Position numbers and translations under genes: made by a program. From the NCBI GenBank assembly GCA_029266815.1, contig JAQSWC010000086.1, positions 1 to 7,326 of the forward strand: DNA of 7,326 nucleotides, read 5' to 3'. A model generated the notes under the pieces. The model saw nothing but the letters and a program-made list of their open reading frames with translations, made no database searches and was not told the origin of the DNA. Shown in pieces: positions 1 through 5,467 of the stretch. The stretch is from Paucimonas sp. (GTDB taxonomy: Bacteria > Pseudomonadota > Gammaproteobacteria > Burkholderiales > Burkholderiaceae_D). Within the stretch, counting starts at the first letter, position 1. Each line of letters begins with the position of its first letter.

Positions 1-445
1 CTGCAGCCTCGGTACGCAGGCGTGATCTGGTACAGAGGGTCTCGGGCAGCTCCGGATCGAAGCCCACGTCCGCGCCGCGTAGCCGGTATTGGCACTCGCA
101 GTATTCGACCAACGGCACAGAAGGAAATACGTCCTTCAGATACCGTGGCTCGCCCCAGCCGTTGTGCGCCAGCATGACATTCTGAGTGAAACCTGAACGT
201 TTCAGATCCACGCGCGATGCGCGCTACGGCCCGCGCATTAAGCACATTCGCTTCCATATCGAGGGGGGGATAGTGGATATCCGAGTTGGCTATCCGATTG
301 GGCTTATAAACGATGTTCCTGACGTCGTAAGGTCACACTCGCGTTGCGTGATGAAGACAACTTATGGGCATTCCAAAGCGCATAGGTGGCGCGCAAGGTG
401 CAGATACTGTCCGGGAAAATGCTCATGAGCGAAAAGAACTTTCAT
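1..445 (-). pseudogene. Broken glycosyltransferase (family 4-like N-terminal domain), runs off the left edge
   Basis: Reading leftward from an ATG at 445, the translation starts MKVLFAHEHFPGQYLHLARH, which resembles the N-terminus of bacterial glycosyltransferases with the Pfam 'Glyco_trans_4_3'-type domain. An in-frame TAA lies at 364-362, but the same frame then continues with VVFITQRE. Near 330-340 the homology moves to another frame (DVRNIVYKPNR, then HYPPLDMEANVLNARAVARI). At about 209 an apparent extra base moves it again to DLKRSGFTQNVMLAHNGWGE, followed by YLKDVFP and GADVGFDPELPE, which continues to the window edge. The pieces are collinear with the family (GWGE motif, then Y-C-E, then the GADVGFDPE signature), so this is one gene with at least one nonsense and two frameshift lesions. 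No good ribosome binding site precedes the ATG. Sequencing error is the alternative, but three lesions in 445 bases favour real decay. The family assignment is from memory of its motifs. Confidence 0.7.
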
Positions 446-608
446 GGTTGCGGTACGCGTGAACGGGATAGTGGACGCCAGAGTGACGGCGCTAACAGCA
501 GTGCTTCCTCGGGTTTCTCTCGTCATCATACCGAAGGTAAAGTTTGTTCTTCTTGCAGGAGGTGAAGTACTCTTTCGGCCGCATAAAATGGTGCATTTTT
601 ATGATCGG

Positions 609-634
609 CTGCAAACACGTTAAACCAATTGCAG
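609..634. promoter_or_regulatory. Dyad CTGCAA/TTGCAG upstream of the phasin gene
   Basis: The 270 bases between the broken glycosyltransferase and the phasin gene (446-715) hold no convincing gene. Within them CTGCAA (609-614) and TTGCAG (629-634) form an inverted repeat with a 14-base spacer. Two further TGCA tetramers lie at 554-557 and 592-595. An imperfect A/T-rich dyad lies at 583-603 (CATAAAAT against ATTTTTATG). PHB regulators of the PhaR type are reported to bind TGC/GCA-rich sites before phasin genes, so an operator is possible. That is inference; no clear -35/-10 pair could be assigned. Confidence 0.3.
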
Positions 635-715
635 TTCCGTGGGTCTCTTGATGATTCGTTGTCCCTTGGCGTTTGTATCCGGCGCCGTTACGCATATTTC
701 ATCAGGAGATCAAAC

Positions 716-1423
716 ATGCCTTACTTGTCTAAACCAGTAGCCGACCTGCTTCAATGTCAGATTGACGCATCCCGCCGATTCGCGGATGCGATGTTTGCCG
801 GGGCGGAAAGAATCGATCGACTCCTCATGGAAACCGGCCATCGTGCGTTCACCGAGCAGATGGATGTAGTGCAGACGATGGCGGACGAGAAACGGGGGCG
901 TGACACAGCCGGATTGCAAAGAGAGATACTGTCAAAAAGAACGCAGGAAGCGCCTGCCGTACAGCGTGAAATGCTGACGATCATGGCGGACATGCAGCAT
1001 GAATTCAGCAAGTCCATGCAAGATTATGTCGGACTGATGAGTGCCGCAGTTCTGAAGAGCGGTGCTTCGACGCTGAATAGGGAACAGTCGCGTGAGGCAC
1101 CGGTTGCATCGAATGCGTTCGGCGGTATCTCGTCATTCTGGACATCGGCATTCGAACAGTTCGCGGCTCTGGCTAACCGCAACCTGGAAGCGGCGCGCTC
1201 CGGTTACGAAGAGGCGAGCAATGCGGCGAACTCTGCCACGCGATACATGGCCGATCAGGCCCGGGCCGCAACAGGCGAAGCTGTAAGCGCCGCTGCGGAT
1301 GCGGCAGAGGAAGCCGCGGATGAACTTGACGATGCTGCAGAGTCCGTCAACGGGCAATCCGGTTATTCACCGAGGCACGCCGAAAAGAAAAGCCGGGCAG
1401 CGACTAGTGCCCGACGCCGGTAA
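716..1423 (+). CDS. Phasin-family protein (PHB-granule associated)
   Basis: Predicted 235-residue protein resembling phasins, the small amphipathic proteins that coat polyhydroxyalkanoate granules and limit their size. The N-terminal two-thirds is predicted helical without membrane segments. The stretch SFWTSAFEQFAALANRNLEA (about 140-159) matches the kind of aromatic/amphipathic helix seen in phasins. An Ala/Glu/Asp-rich segment follows (about 187-212), then a basic tail ending KKSRAATSARRR. The ATG at 716 is chosen because AGGAG (704-708) sits 7 bases upstream; the frame is open further back only from a TTG with no ribosome binding site. The gene is monocistronic, converges with the Crp/Fnr-like gene, and shares a terminator with it. 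The basic, Ala-rich tail recalls DNA-binding phasins such as PhaF, but it is short and lacks clear AAKP repeats. Family level is fairly sure; granule binding is inferred. Confidence 0.75.
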   Translation: MPYLSKPVADLLQCQIDASRRFADAMFAGAERIDRLLMETGHRAFTEQMDVVQTMADEKRGRDTAGLQREILSKRTQEAPAVQREMLTIMADMQHEFSKSMQDYVGLMSAAVLKSGASTLNREQSREAPVASNAFGGISSFWTSAFEQFAALANRNLEAARSGYEEASNAANSATRYMADQARAATGEAVSAAADAAEEAADELDDAAESVNGQSGYSPRHAEKKSRAATSARRR

Positions 1424-1436
1424 GAACCACCTGAAA

Positions 1437-1468
1437 ATAAAAAACCCGTCTAGAAGACGGGTTTTTTT
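1437..1468. terminator. Bidirectional Rho-independent terminator between convergent genes
   Basis: CCCGTCT (1445-1451) pairs with AGACGGG (1455-1461) around a 3-base loop. Seven T follow on the + strand (1462-1468), and an A-rich run (1437-1444) gives a U-tract on the - strand. It lies 13 bases after the phasin stop codon and 17 bases past the 3' end of the Crp/Fnr-like gene, so it should end both transcripts. Confidence 0.9.
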
Positions 1469-1485
1469 CGTTTGCAGAATCGCGA

Positions 1486-2334
1486 TCAGGCGCCGGTTGC
1501 ATTTACGAGTTGCGCCTGCTTGGCCCGTTTCGCCGCGCTTTGCTTGGCGCGCGAGCTAGAGGGCGGAAGGCGGCGCAATGTGCGCAGTGCGTCAAGATCC
1601 TTGATGCCGATGGAGCGCTGATCGACAGTGATCAAACCGATTTCATTGAATGCAGACAGCGTACGGCTCACCGTTTCCAGCGTCAGACCGAGATAGCTGC
1701 CGATCTCATGGCGGGTCATGCGCAGGTTGAACAGCTTGCTCGAATAACCCATGTCCGCGAAACGTTCCGACAGGGATACCAGGAAGCGCGCCACTCGAGC
1801 CTCAGCACTCAATGCGCCCAGCATGCTGACCATGGCCTGTTCGCGTACTAGTTCGCGGCTCATGACACTGTACATGGCGTGTTCGAGTTCCGGATGCGCG
1901 CGGCCAAGCGCCGTCAGTTTCTTGAACGGCACCAGGATCAGGTCGCAATTGGACAGGGCAACCGCCTCCGATGCATAGCGCTTGGAATGGATTCCATCCA
2001 CGCCGAAAAGATCACCTTTCATAGGAAAGCTGAGAACCTGTTCATTGCCGAATTCATCGATGAGCACGGTTTTCAGAAAGCCGGAATGCACCACATACAG
2101 CGTATCGAAGGGTTGGCCAATGGTATGAACGCGCTGCCCGGTCTTGAACTGAACGTGCTGGAACATCAGCTCTTCATCATTGACGACGGGAGGATTTGGA
2201 ATACGCAGAACTTCGCATAGCTCTTTAAGGCTTGACCACAACTTGCCCTGGCGCTGCCATGCGGATTCGCCGATGGAAGAAGCAGAAGGAATGGCGGCAT
2301 CGGAGCGTGTTTCGGAAATCTGGGTCGACAGCAT
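1486..2334 (-). CDS. Crp/Fnr-family transcriptional regulator, FNR-type DNA reading, no Fe-S cysteines
   Basis: Predicted 282-residue regulator. A cyclic-nucleotide-binding-like beta-roll (about 50-140, including GQPFDTLYVVHSGFLKT and GDLFGVDGI) is followed by a dimerisation helix and a winged helix-turn-helix (about 175-245, FNLRMTRHEIGSYLGLTLET). The recognition helix has E220, S223 and R224, the E-xx-S-R pattern by which FNR reads TTGAT half-sites. Only two cysteines occur (C40, C130), and neither fits the four-Cys cluster of FNR, so oxygen sensing through a 4Fe-4S cluster is unlikely; the protein is closer in type to FixK/DNR. A basic tail (about 254-275) extends past the usual end. The start at 2334 has CAGGAG six bases upstream; in-frame ATGs at 2352 and 2340 exist, but the 2352 one lacks a clear Shine-Dalgarno. 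It is transcribed alone, with a possible FNR-like box in its own promoter. The effector is unknown. Confidence 0.88.
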   Translation of the reverse strand: MLSTQISETRSDAAIPSASSIGESAWQRQGKLWSSLKELCEVLRIPNPPVVNDEELMFQHVQFKTGQRVHTIGQPFDTLYVVHSGFLKTVLIDEFGNEQVLSFPMKGDLFGVDGIHSKRYASEAVALSNCDLILVPFKKLTALGRAHPELEHAMYSVMSRELVREQAMVSMLGALSAEARVARFLVSLSERFADMGYSSKLFNLRMTRHEIGSYLGLTLETVSRTLSAFNEIGLITVDQRSIGIKDLDALRTLRRLPPSSSRAKQSAAKRAKQAQLVNATGA

Positions 2335-2413
2335 GGTCATCTCCTGGGTCATTGCCCGCAGAAGCGGTCAAGGATGGTTCGGATCGGGTTATGGGTTTGC
2401 GAATTTCGTCGCG

Positions 2414-2455
2414 CTTTAAGCACTTGCGGAGCAAACTTATTTTGATATCCGGCAA
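2414..2455 (-). promoter_or_regulatory. Candidate FNR-like box and extended -10 for the Crp/Fnr-like gene
   Basis: On the - strand, TTGCC-N4-ATCAA (2455 to 2442) matches 8 of 10 defined bases of the FNR consensus TTGAT-N4-ATCAA. Its centre lies between 2449 and 2448. If it sits at -41.5, the -10 hexamer should fall at 2419-2414. The bases there are TTAAAG, preceded by TG one base upstream (extended -10). The geometry fits a class II activated promoter, although the hexamer matches only 3 of 6. The leader to the gene would be about 70 bases. Confidence 0.35.
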
Positions 2456-2511
2456 GGGTCGTTATTGATCAAGCTGCTGAATTTGCATGATGTAACGAAT
2501 CAGCCGGTAGT

Positions 2512-2661
2512 ATGGACATCCTGATCAGGACTGACTATCGGCGAGCGCTGAATGAAGTGGTAAGCAAATACTCGGTCCTTGTAGGAATTCACCTACAAGA
2601 ATTTATGAGCGTCGATCAGATGGTTGTAGCAATTGAGTTGCGGCAGCGCAAAATGCACTGA
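2512..2661 (+). CDS. Possible small ORF of 49 codons (unrecognised)
   Basis: An open frame runs from an ATG at 2512 to a TGA at 2659-2661 in the otherwise geneless 2353-2708 region. Its product begins MDILIRTDYRRALNEVVSKY and ends VVAIELRQRKMH. It is mixed charged and hydrophobic, probably helical, with no signal peptide or membrane segment. No good ribosome binding site precedes it, and third-position GC (26 of 48) is only modest. It overlaps both the 2578-2599 palindrome and the terminator-like hairpin at 2654-2675. Chance opening across regulatory DNA is at least as likely as a real gene. Confidence 0.2.
   Translation: MDILIRTDYRRALNEVVSKYSVLVGIHLQEFMSVDQMVVAIELRQRKMH
2578..2599. promoter_or_regulatory. 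22-base inverted repeat resembling a GacA/UvrY-type operator
   Basis: Perfect 8-base arms CTTGTAGG and CCTACAAG are separated by six bases (AATTCA). The inner 18 bases have the form TGTAGG-N6-CCTACA, close to the TGTAAG-N6-CTTACA site known for GacA-type regulators of the NarL/LuxR class. A regulator of that class is encoded at 2709-3353. The site also lies about 245 bases upstream of the Crp/Fnr-like gene. The lack of a T-tract argues against a terminator. Binding by the neighbour is inference. Confidence 0.5.
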
Positions 2662-2675
2662 GTAGGAGCAGTGCA
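2650..2675 (-). terminator. Weak Rho-independent terminator after the response-regulator gene
   Basis: On the - strand, TGCACTG (2675-2669) and CAGTGCA (2660-2654) form a 7-bp stem with an 8-base loop, followed by TTTTGCG. It lies about 35 bases past the stop of the response-regulator gene, the right place to end the sensor-regulator transcript. The short stem and four-T tract make it weak, so read-through or an operator role is possible. Confidence 0.45.
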
Positions 2676-2708
2676 GCAGAATGCATTACAGGAAAACGAG
2701 GGGTGGGC

Positions 2709-3353
2709 TTAGGCTTTAACCGTCGGGATGAGATGGTGCGCAACAGCATACTGAACCATCTCGGCCAGAGAATTCATCGACATTTTCTGCAGAATGCGGG
2801 TTTTGTGGGTGCTAACGGTCTTTGCACTTAAATGAAGCATGTCTGCAATTTCTGTAATGGACTTGCCGATGACCAGAAGATTGAATACTTCAAATTCACG
2901 ATTGGACAGATCCTTGTGAGGCAGGTGTTCGCTAGCGGGCATCACATCTATCGCAAGCTGTTCGGCCACTTCCGTGCTGATATACGGACGTCCCGAAGCC
3001 ACGCGCCGGATCGCGCTGAGCAGTTGTGTGCCCGCACTTTCCTTGGTGAGGTAGCCGCGAGCGCCGGCGCGAATAGCGCGAACCGCGTATTGCTCCTCTT
3101 CATGCATAGTGAGGATCAGCATCGGCAGCTTTGGAGATTCATCCTTTATTTGGCGAATCAACTCCACACCGCTACGCCCCGGCATTGAAAGATCGAGCAA
3201 TAGCAGGTCGAATCCGCCTTTTCGGACGTGGGCCAAAGCCTCGAAACCATCGGTCGCTTCTCCAACGACGGTGATGTCTTCTGCGCCATCAAGGATGCGT
3301 TTCAGCCCCTCGCGCATGATGGTGTGGTCGTCGGCAATGACAATACGGATCAT
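2709..3353 (-). CDS. NarL/LuxR-family two-component response regulator
   Basis: Predicted 214-residue cytoplasmic DNA-binding response regulator. The receiver domain (about 1-120) keeps every catalytic residue: acidic pair D8/D9, phospho-acceptor D54 (LLLLDLSMPG), switch T82 (LILTMHEEE) and K104 (YLTKES). The C-terminal LuxR-type helix-turn-helix (about 148-205) starts LSNREFEVFNLL and contains ITEIADMLHLSAKTVSTHK. Length and layout match UvrY/GacA/NarL proteins. It follows the sensor gene with a 23-base gap, so the two are cotranscribed. No clear Shine-Dalgarno precedes the ATG at 3353, which could mean translational coupling; the start is fixed by the family N-terminus MIRIVIADDH. Because the adjacent sensor lacks kinase residues, the phosphate source is unclear: another kinase, acetyl phosphate, or none. 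The targets are unknown. Confidence 0.93.
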   Translation of the reverse strand: MIRIVIADDHTIMREGLKRILDGAEDITVVGEATDGFEALAHVRKGGFDLLLLDLSMPGRSGVELIRQIKDESPKLPMLILTMHEEEQYAVRAIRAGARGYLTKESAGTQLLSAIRRVASGRPYISTEVAEQLAIDVMPASEHLPHKDLSNREFEVFNLLVIGKSITEIADMLHLSAKTVSTHKTRILQKMSMNSLAEMVQYAVAHHLIPTVKA

Positions 3354-3376
3354 ATGATGGTGTCTAGTTGAATTAC

Positions 3377-4447
3377 TCAGGCAGTCGGAACTACAGCGTG
3401 CACCAACATGCCAGCGGGCTCCAAATTTCGGACGCCTATTGTACCGCCCAACAGGTAGAACTGTTCCTTGATATGCGCCAAGTAATTGTTTCGTTGTGAC
3501 ATTTTTTGTGATGTTTCCGGCGTCGGATGCCCCTGTTTTTCAATTCGTACCTCCGCGCACGTACCCTGCTTGCGAAGGGAAATTCGGATTGCGGCGAGAC
3601 GCGTCTCTTTTCCTGCCTCGTTCAGGGTCTCCTCTACGAGGCGGTAAATGGCCGGGCCGGCCGGGTCTTCCTGTTCCAGAGGAAAGTCCATTTCCATCAC
3701 TTCGCATGGAATACCGCTCTGTTTGCTGAAGCGCGCGGCCACCCACTGCAGGGCCGGGATCAGGCCGAGATCATCCAGCAGCGGAGGATGAAGCGTCAGA
3801 GCAATTTCCCTGGTGCTGGCAAGCGCTTGCCGCAGTAATTGCTGCATGCGCTCCAGGCGCGATGACACGCTCTGCGACTTGGCGACCCGTTCGTGTGAAA
3901 GCGCATCCATGTCCAGTTTCATTGCTCCCAGCAATTGCGCCAGTTCGTCATACATTTCGCGCGAAATGCGCCTCTTCTCAGTCTCCGTACTCTTCTGGAA
4001 CTTGATTGCGACTCGCCGTAGTTGCTCGAATTCTTGAACGGACGCATTCGTGTCCCATTTACCCGCAAAGAGAAGGCGATAGGGTTTTCCTTCGATAATG
4101 ATTCTGGCTGCAACGCTGCTTTCAAGCGGCAAAGGCGCAAGAGCAGCCATGTCTTCTTCATCGTCAGCGTTTTGTTCCTCCCTACGAACCCATTCCTGCG
4201 AAGATGTGAACTCCTGAGTTGCCGGCAAAACGGAGGGAGAAAGATAATTGCCTACATGACCGAACAGTTTCTCGCCCTCATGATTGGCTGCAACGATTCG
4301 GCCGTCGTCTTCGACAAGCACCGTAGCCCGTTCCTCGTCCATGTAGAAGGAGGGCAGATCAGTGTTTGCGCCCGGATGCAGGACTGCCGGTCTATCTGAA
4401 AACAATGGATGTGACACGTTCGGTTTGAGGTCAGAGTGATGGGTCAT
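3377..4447 (-). CDS. Degenerate HisKA_3-type sensor kinase homologue (probable pseudokinase)
   Basis: Predicted 356-residue soluble protein. Residues about 38-70 (VLVEDDGRIVAANHEGEKLF) look like the start of a PAS sensor domain. The dimerisation helix follows at about 150-220: EKRRISREMYDELAQLLGAM corresponds to the NarX/DegS-type H-box, but the phospho-acceptor His is Tyr166 (TAT at 3952-3950). The linker LHPPLLDDLGLIPALQWVA (219-237) is well conserved. In the ATPase region the N-box reads RLVEETLNEAGKET, with Glu where Asn is expected. The G1 motif DxGxG is replaced by KQGHP (304-308), and the G2 GLGL by NNYL (320-323); only LLGGTIGV remains. Autophosphorylation therefore looks impossible, yet the frame is fully open and it leads an operon with an intact response regulator. 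No transmembrane segments are seen. The start at 4447 has only a poor ribosome binding site. A binding or scaffold role towards the regulator is inferred. Confidence 0.85.
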   Translation of the reverse strand: MTHHSDLKPNVSHPLFSDRPAVLHPGANTDLPSFYMDEERATVLVEDDGRIVAANHEGEKLFGHVGNYLSPSVLPATQEFTSSQEWVRREEQNADDEEDMAALAPLPLESSVAARIIIEGKPYRLLFAGKWDTNASVQEFEQLRRVAIKFQKSTETEKRRISREMYDELAQLLGAMKLDMDALSHERVAKSQSVSSRLERMQQLLRQALASTREIALTLHPPLLDDLGLIPALQWVAARFSKQSGIPCEVMEMDFPLEQEDPAGPAIYRLVEETLNEAGKETRLAAIRISLRKQGTCAEVRIEKQGHPTPETSQKMSQRNNYLAHIKEQFYLLGGTIGVRNLEPAGMLVHAVVPTA

Positions 4448-4454
4448 TGCGGCT

Positions 4455-4478
4455 CACAAGAAAATTGCACTACTTGTG
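4455..4478. promoter_or_regulatory. Inverted repeat just upstream of the sensor gene
   Basis: CACAAG (4455-4460) and CTTGTG (4473-4478) form a dyad with a 12-base spacer, starting 8 bases upstream of the sensor ATG. It could be an operator at the operon's start or a leader hairpin. Six-base arms are short, so chance is possible, and no -35/-10 pair was found with confidence. Confidence 0.25.
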
Positions 4479-4523
4479 TGACCGTCGCCATCACGACCGT
4501 TTCCCGCCGGAGTTAAACGAGCA

Positions 4524-4537
4524 ATGAACTAGATCAA
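4524..4537. promoter_or_regulatory. FNR-like box in the divergent sensor/DUF2721 promoter region
   Basis: ATGAA-N4-ATCAA matches 8 of 10 defined positions of TTGAT-N4-ATCAA, with the spacer CTAG itself palindromic. It lies between two divergent genes and could serve either. Relative to a possible -10 (TACACT, 4588-4593) for the rightward gene, its centre would be near -70, close to a class I activator position. The FNR-type regulator at 1486-2334 is a natural candidate to bind it, by inference only. Confidence 0.35.
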
Positions 4538-4574
4538 CGTGGAAGCTTAGAAAGACGGGTTTCGCACTCGCTCC

Positions 4575-4593
4575 TGTAGCCCGCTGCTACACT
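4575..4593. promoter_or_regulatory. TGTAGC/GCTACA dyad overlapping a possible -10 of the DUF2721 gene
   Basis: TGTAGC (4575-4580) and GCTACA (4586-4591) form an inverted repeat with a 5-base spacer. It resembles the TGTAG...CTACA palindrome at 2580-2597 but is one base shorter. It overlaps TACACT (4588-4593), a plausible -10 with no good -35, about 37 bases before the start codon. Binding here would be expected to affect rightward transcription. Confidence 0.3.
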
Positions 4594-4629
4594 TCGCGCT
4601 TGTTTCGGCAGTTGCAGGGAGAAGAAAAC

Positions 4630-5076
4630 ATGGCGATACAGCCCGAAGAAGTCAGTCACATTATCCAGATTGCGGTTGCGCCGGTGTTCCTTTTGAGCGG
4701 CGTTGGCACGAACCTGATGGTTCAAACCACGAGATTGGCCCGCATTATTGATCGTTCCCGCGTGCTGGAAGACCGGCTTTCTCAAGAAAAGGTTGTGCAG
4801 CAAGAAGCGGATGAGGCTGAATTGCAGAACCTGTACCGGCGTTCGCATCTGATCAATCGAGCCATTACCCTCAGTACGGCCAGTGCTCTAATGGTGTGCC
4901 TGGTGATCGCGCTTCTATTCGTCGGAGATGCGTTCCGGTTTCCCATGCCCTCATTGATTGCCATACTTTTCGTGGCGGCTATGGTTACCCTGATCGGTAG
5001 CCTGATTTATCTGCTGAGGGAAATATTTGTCGCGACGTCTTCATTGAATTCACGTCGGCCCACGAAAAGATGTTGA
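4630..5076 (+). CDS. DUF2721-type integral membrane protein
   Basis: Predicted 148-residue inner-membrane protein of unknown function that resembles the DUF2721 family. Three hydrophobic segments are visible: about 10-31 (IIQIAVAPVFLLSGVGTNLM), 78-98 (ITLSTASALMVCLVIALLFV) and 107-129 (SLIAILFVAAMVTLIGSLIY). A charged helical stretch rich in Arg/Glu/Gln lies between the first two (32-76) and could form a coiled coil. The ATG at 4630 is chosen because AGGGAG (4616-4621) sits 8 bases upstream and family members start close to the first helix. It is divergent from the sensor operon and convergent with the small gene at 5094-5312, with only 17 bases between stop codons and no terminator seen there. 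The family name is from memory; function is unknown. Confidence 0.8.
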   Translation: MAIQPEEVSHIIQIAVAPVFLLSGVGTNLMVQTTRLARIIDRSRVLEDRLSQEKVVQQEADEAELQNLYRRSHLINRAITLSTASALMVCLVIALLFVGDAFRFPMPSLIAILFVAAMVTLIGSLIYLLREIFVATSSLNSRRPTKRC

Positions 5077-5093
5077 ATTGAAAGACGTCAGGA

Positions 5094-5312
5094 TTAACGG
5101 AACGTGCGGCGCCGTTTCTGCGGAGAGAGCAATACCCGCAAAGCAATGCCAATATCAATGTAGTGCTTGCTGAGGAACCGCGCCGCAACCTTCGTTCCCA
5201 GTACGCTTGCCAGCGCCAACGCTACCTCTACCTTTAACGCGCTGACCAAGTCAGGACGAGATGCAGACTCTGTCAGCGTAGGAATGTCTTTCCGATGTAT
5301 CGAAGTAGTCAT
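5094..5312 (-). CDS. Small hypothetical protein, 72 residues
   Basis: Not recognised. The ATG at 5312 has GGAG (5322-5319) six bases upstream, a good ribosome binding site; a TTG at 5324 is an alternative start but would consume that site. The product begins MTTSIHRKDIPTLTESASRP. It continues with an Ala/Val/Leu-rich amphipathic helix (LVSALKVEVALALASVLGTK, about 23-42) and ends in a strongly basic tail SPQKRRRTFR. The central helix is too charged at its ends to be a clear membrane anchor. It lies alone between the DUF2721 gene (convergent) and the tRNA-Asn terminator. The ribosome binding site and sensible composition favour a real gene, but no family support is available. Confidence 0.6.
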   Translation of the reverse strand: MTTSIHRKDIPTLTESASRPDLVSALKVEVALALASVLGTKVAARFLSKHYIDIGIALRVLLSPQKRRRTFR

Positions 5313-5430
5313 GGAAATCTCCAAGAGATTTCCTGATGGACTTTCATATTGCGCAAGGGTTCCGCAATCTCATTTTGCTCAACTGTTTTGCAAATCGGTT
5401 CAAGCAGCCAGCGAATTCACACCTGAAAAC

Positions 5431-5459
5431 AAAAAGGCCTTGCAAATATGCAAGGCCTT
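5431..5459 (-). terminator. Rho-independent terminator of tRNA-Asn
   Basis: On the - strand a perfect 11-bp stem (arms 5459-5449 and 5444-5434, sequence AAGGCCTTGCA/TGCAAGGCCTT) with a 4-base loop is followed by TTT and then GTTTT. It begins 8 bases past the tRNA CCA end. It also insulates the small gene at 5094-5312 from the tRNA transcript. Confidence 0.92.
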
Positions 5460-5467
5460 CGTATTCT

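Noticed and set aside
186..428. 80-codon open frame on the + strand
   Set aside because: It lies opposite the collinear glycosyltransferase remnant and shows no family features.
557..590. Near-perfect Shine-Dalgarno AGGAGGTGA (557-565) upstream of ATG 588 (11-codon frame)
   Set aside because: The gap to the ATG is 22 bases, too long, and the frame ends after 11 codons; no other start codon lies at a workable distance. Treated as chance.
629..715. Upstream extension of the phasin frame from a TTG at 629
   Set aside because: No ribosome binding site before it, and the extra residues look unlike a phasin N-terminus; the ATG at 716 has AGGAG at ideal spacing.
2465..2530. Short perfect palindromes TTGATCAA (2465-2472) and TCCTGATCAGGA (2519-2530)
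   Set aside because: The first lacks the 4-base spacer of an FNR box; the second matches no site type I know and has no partner copy in the window. Kept only as a note.
5434..5459. Long hairpin near tRNA-Asn as a possible attachment site or mobile-element end
   Set aside because: The stem-loop with T-run fits a tRNA terminator exactly, and there is no integrase or duplicated tRNA 3' end in the window.
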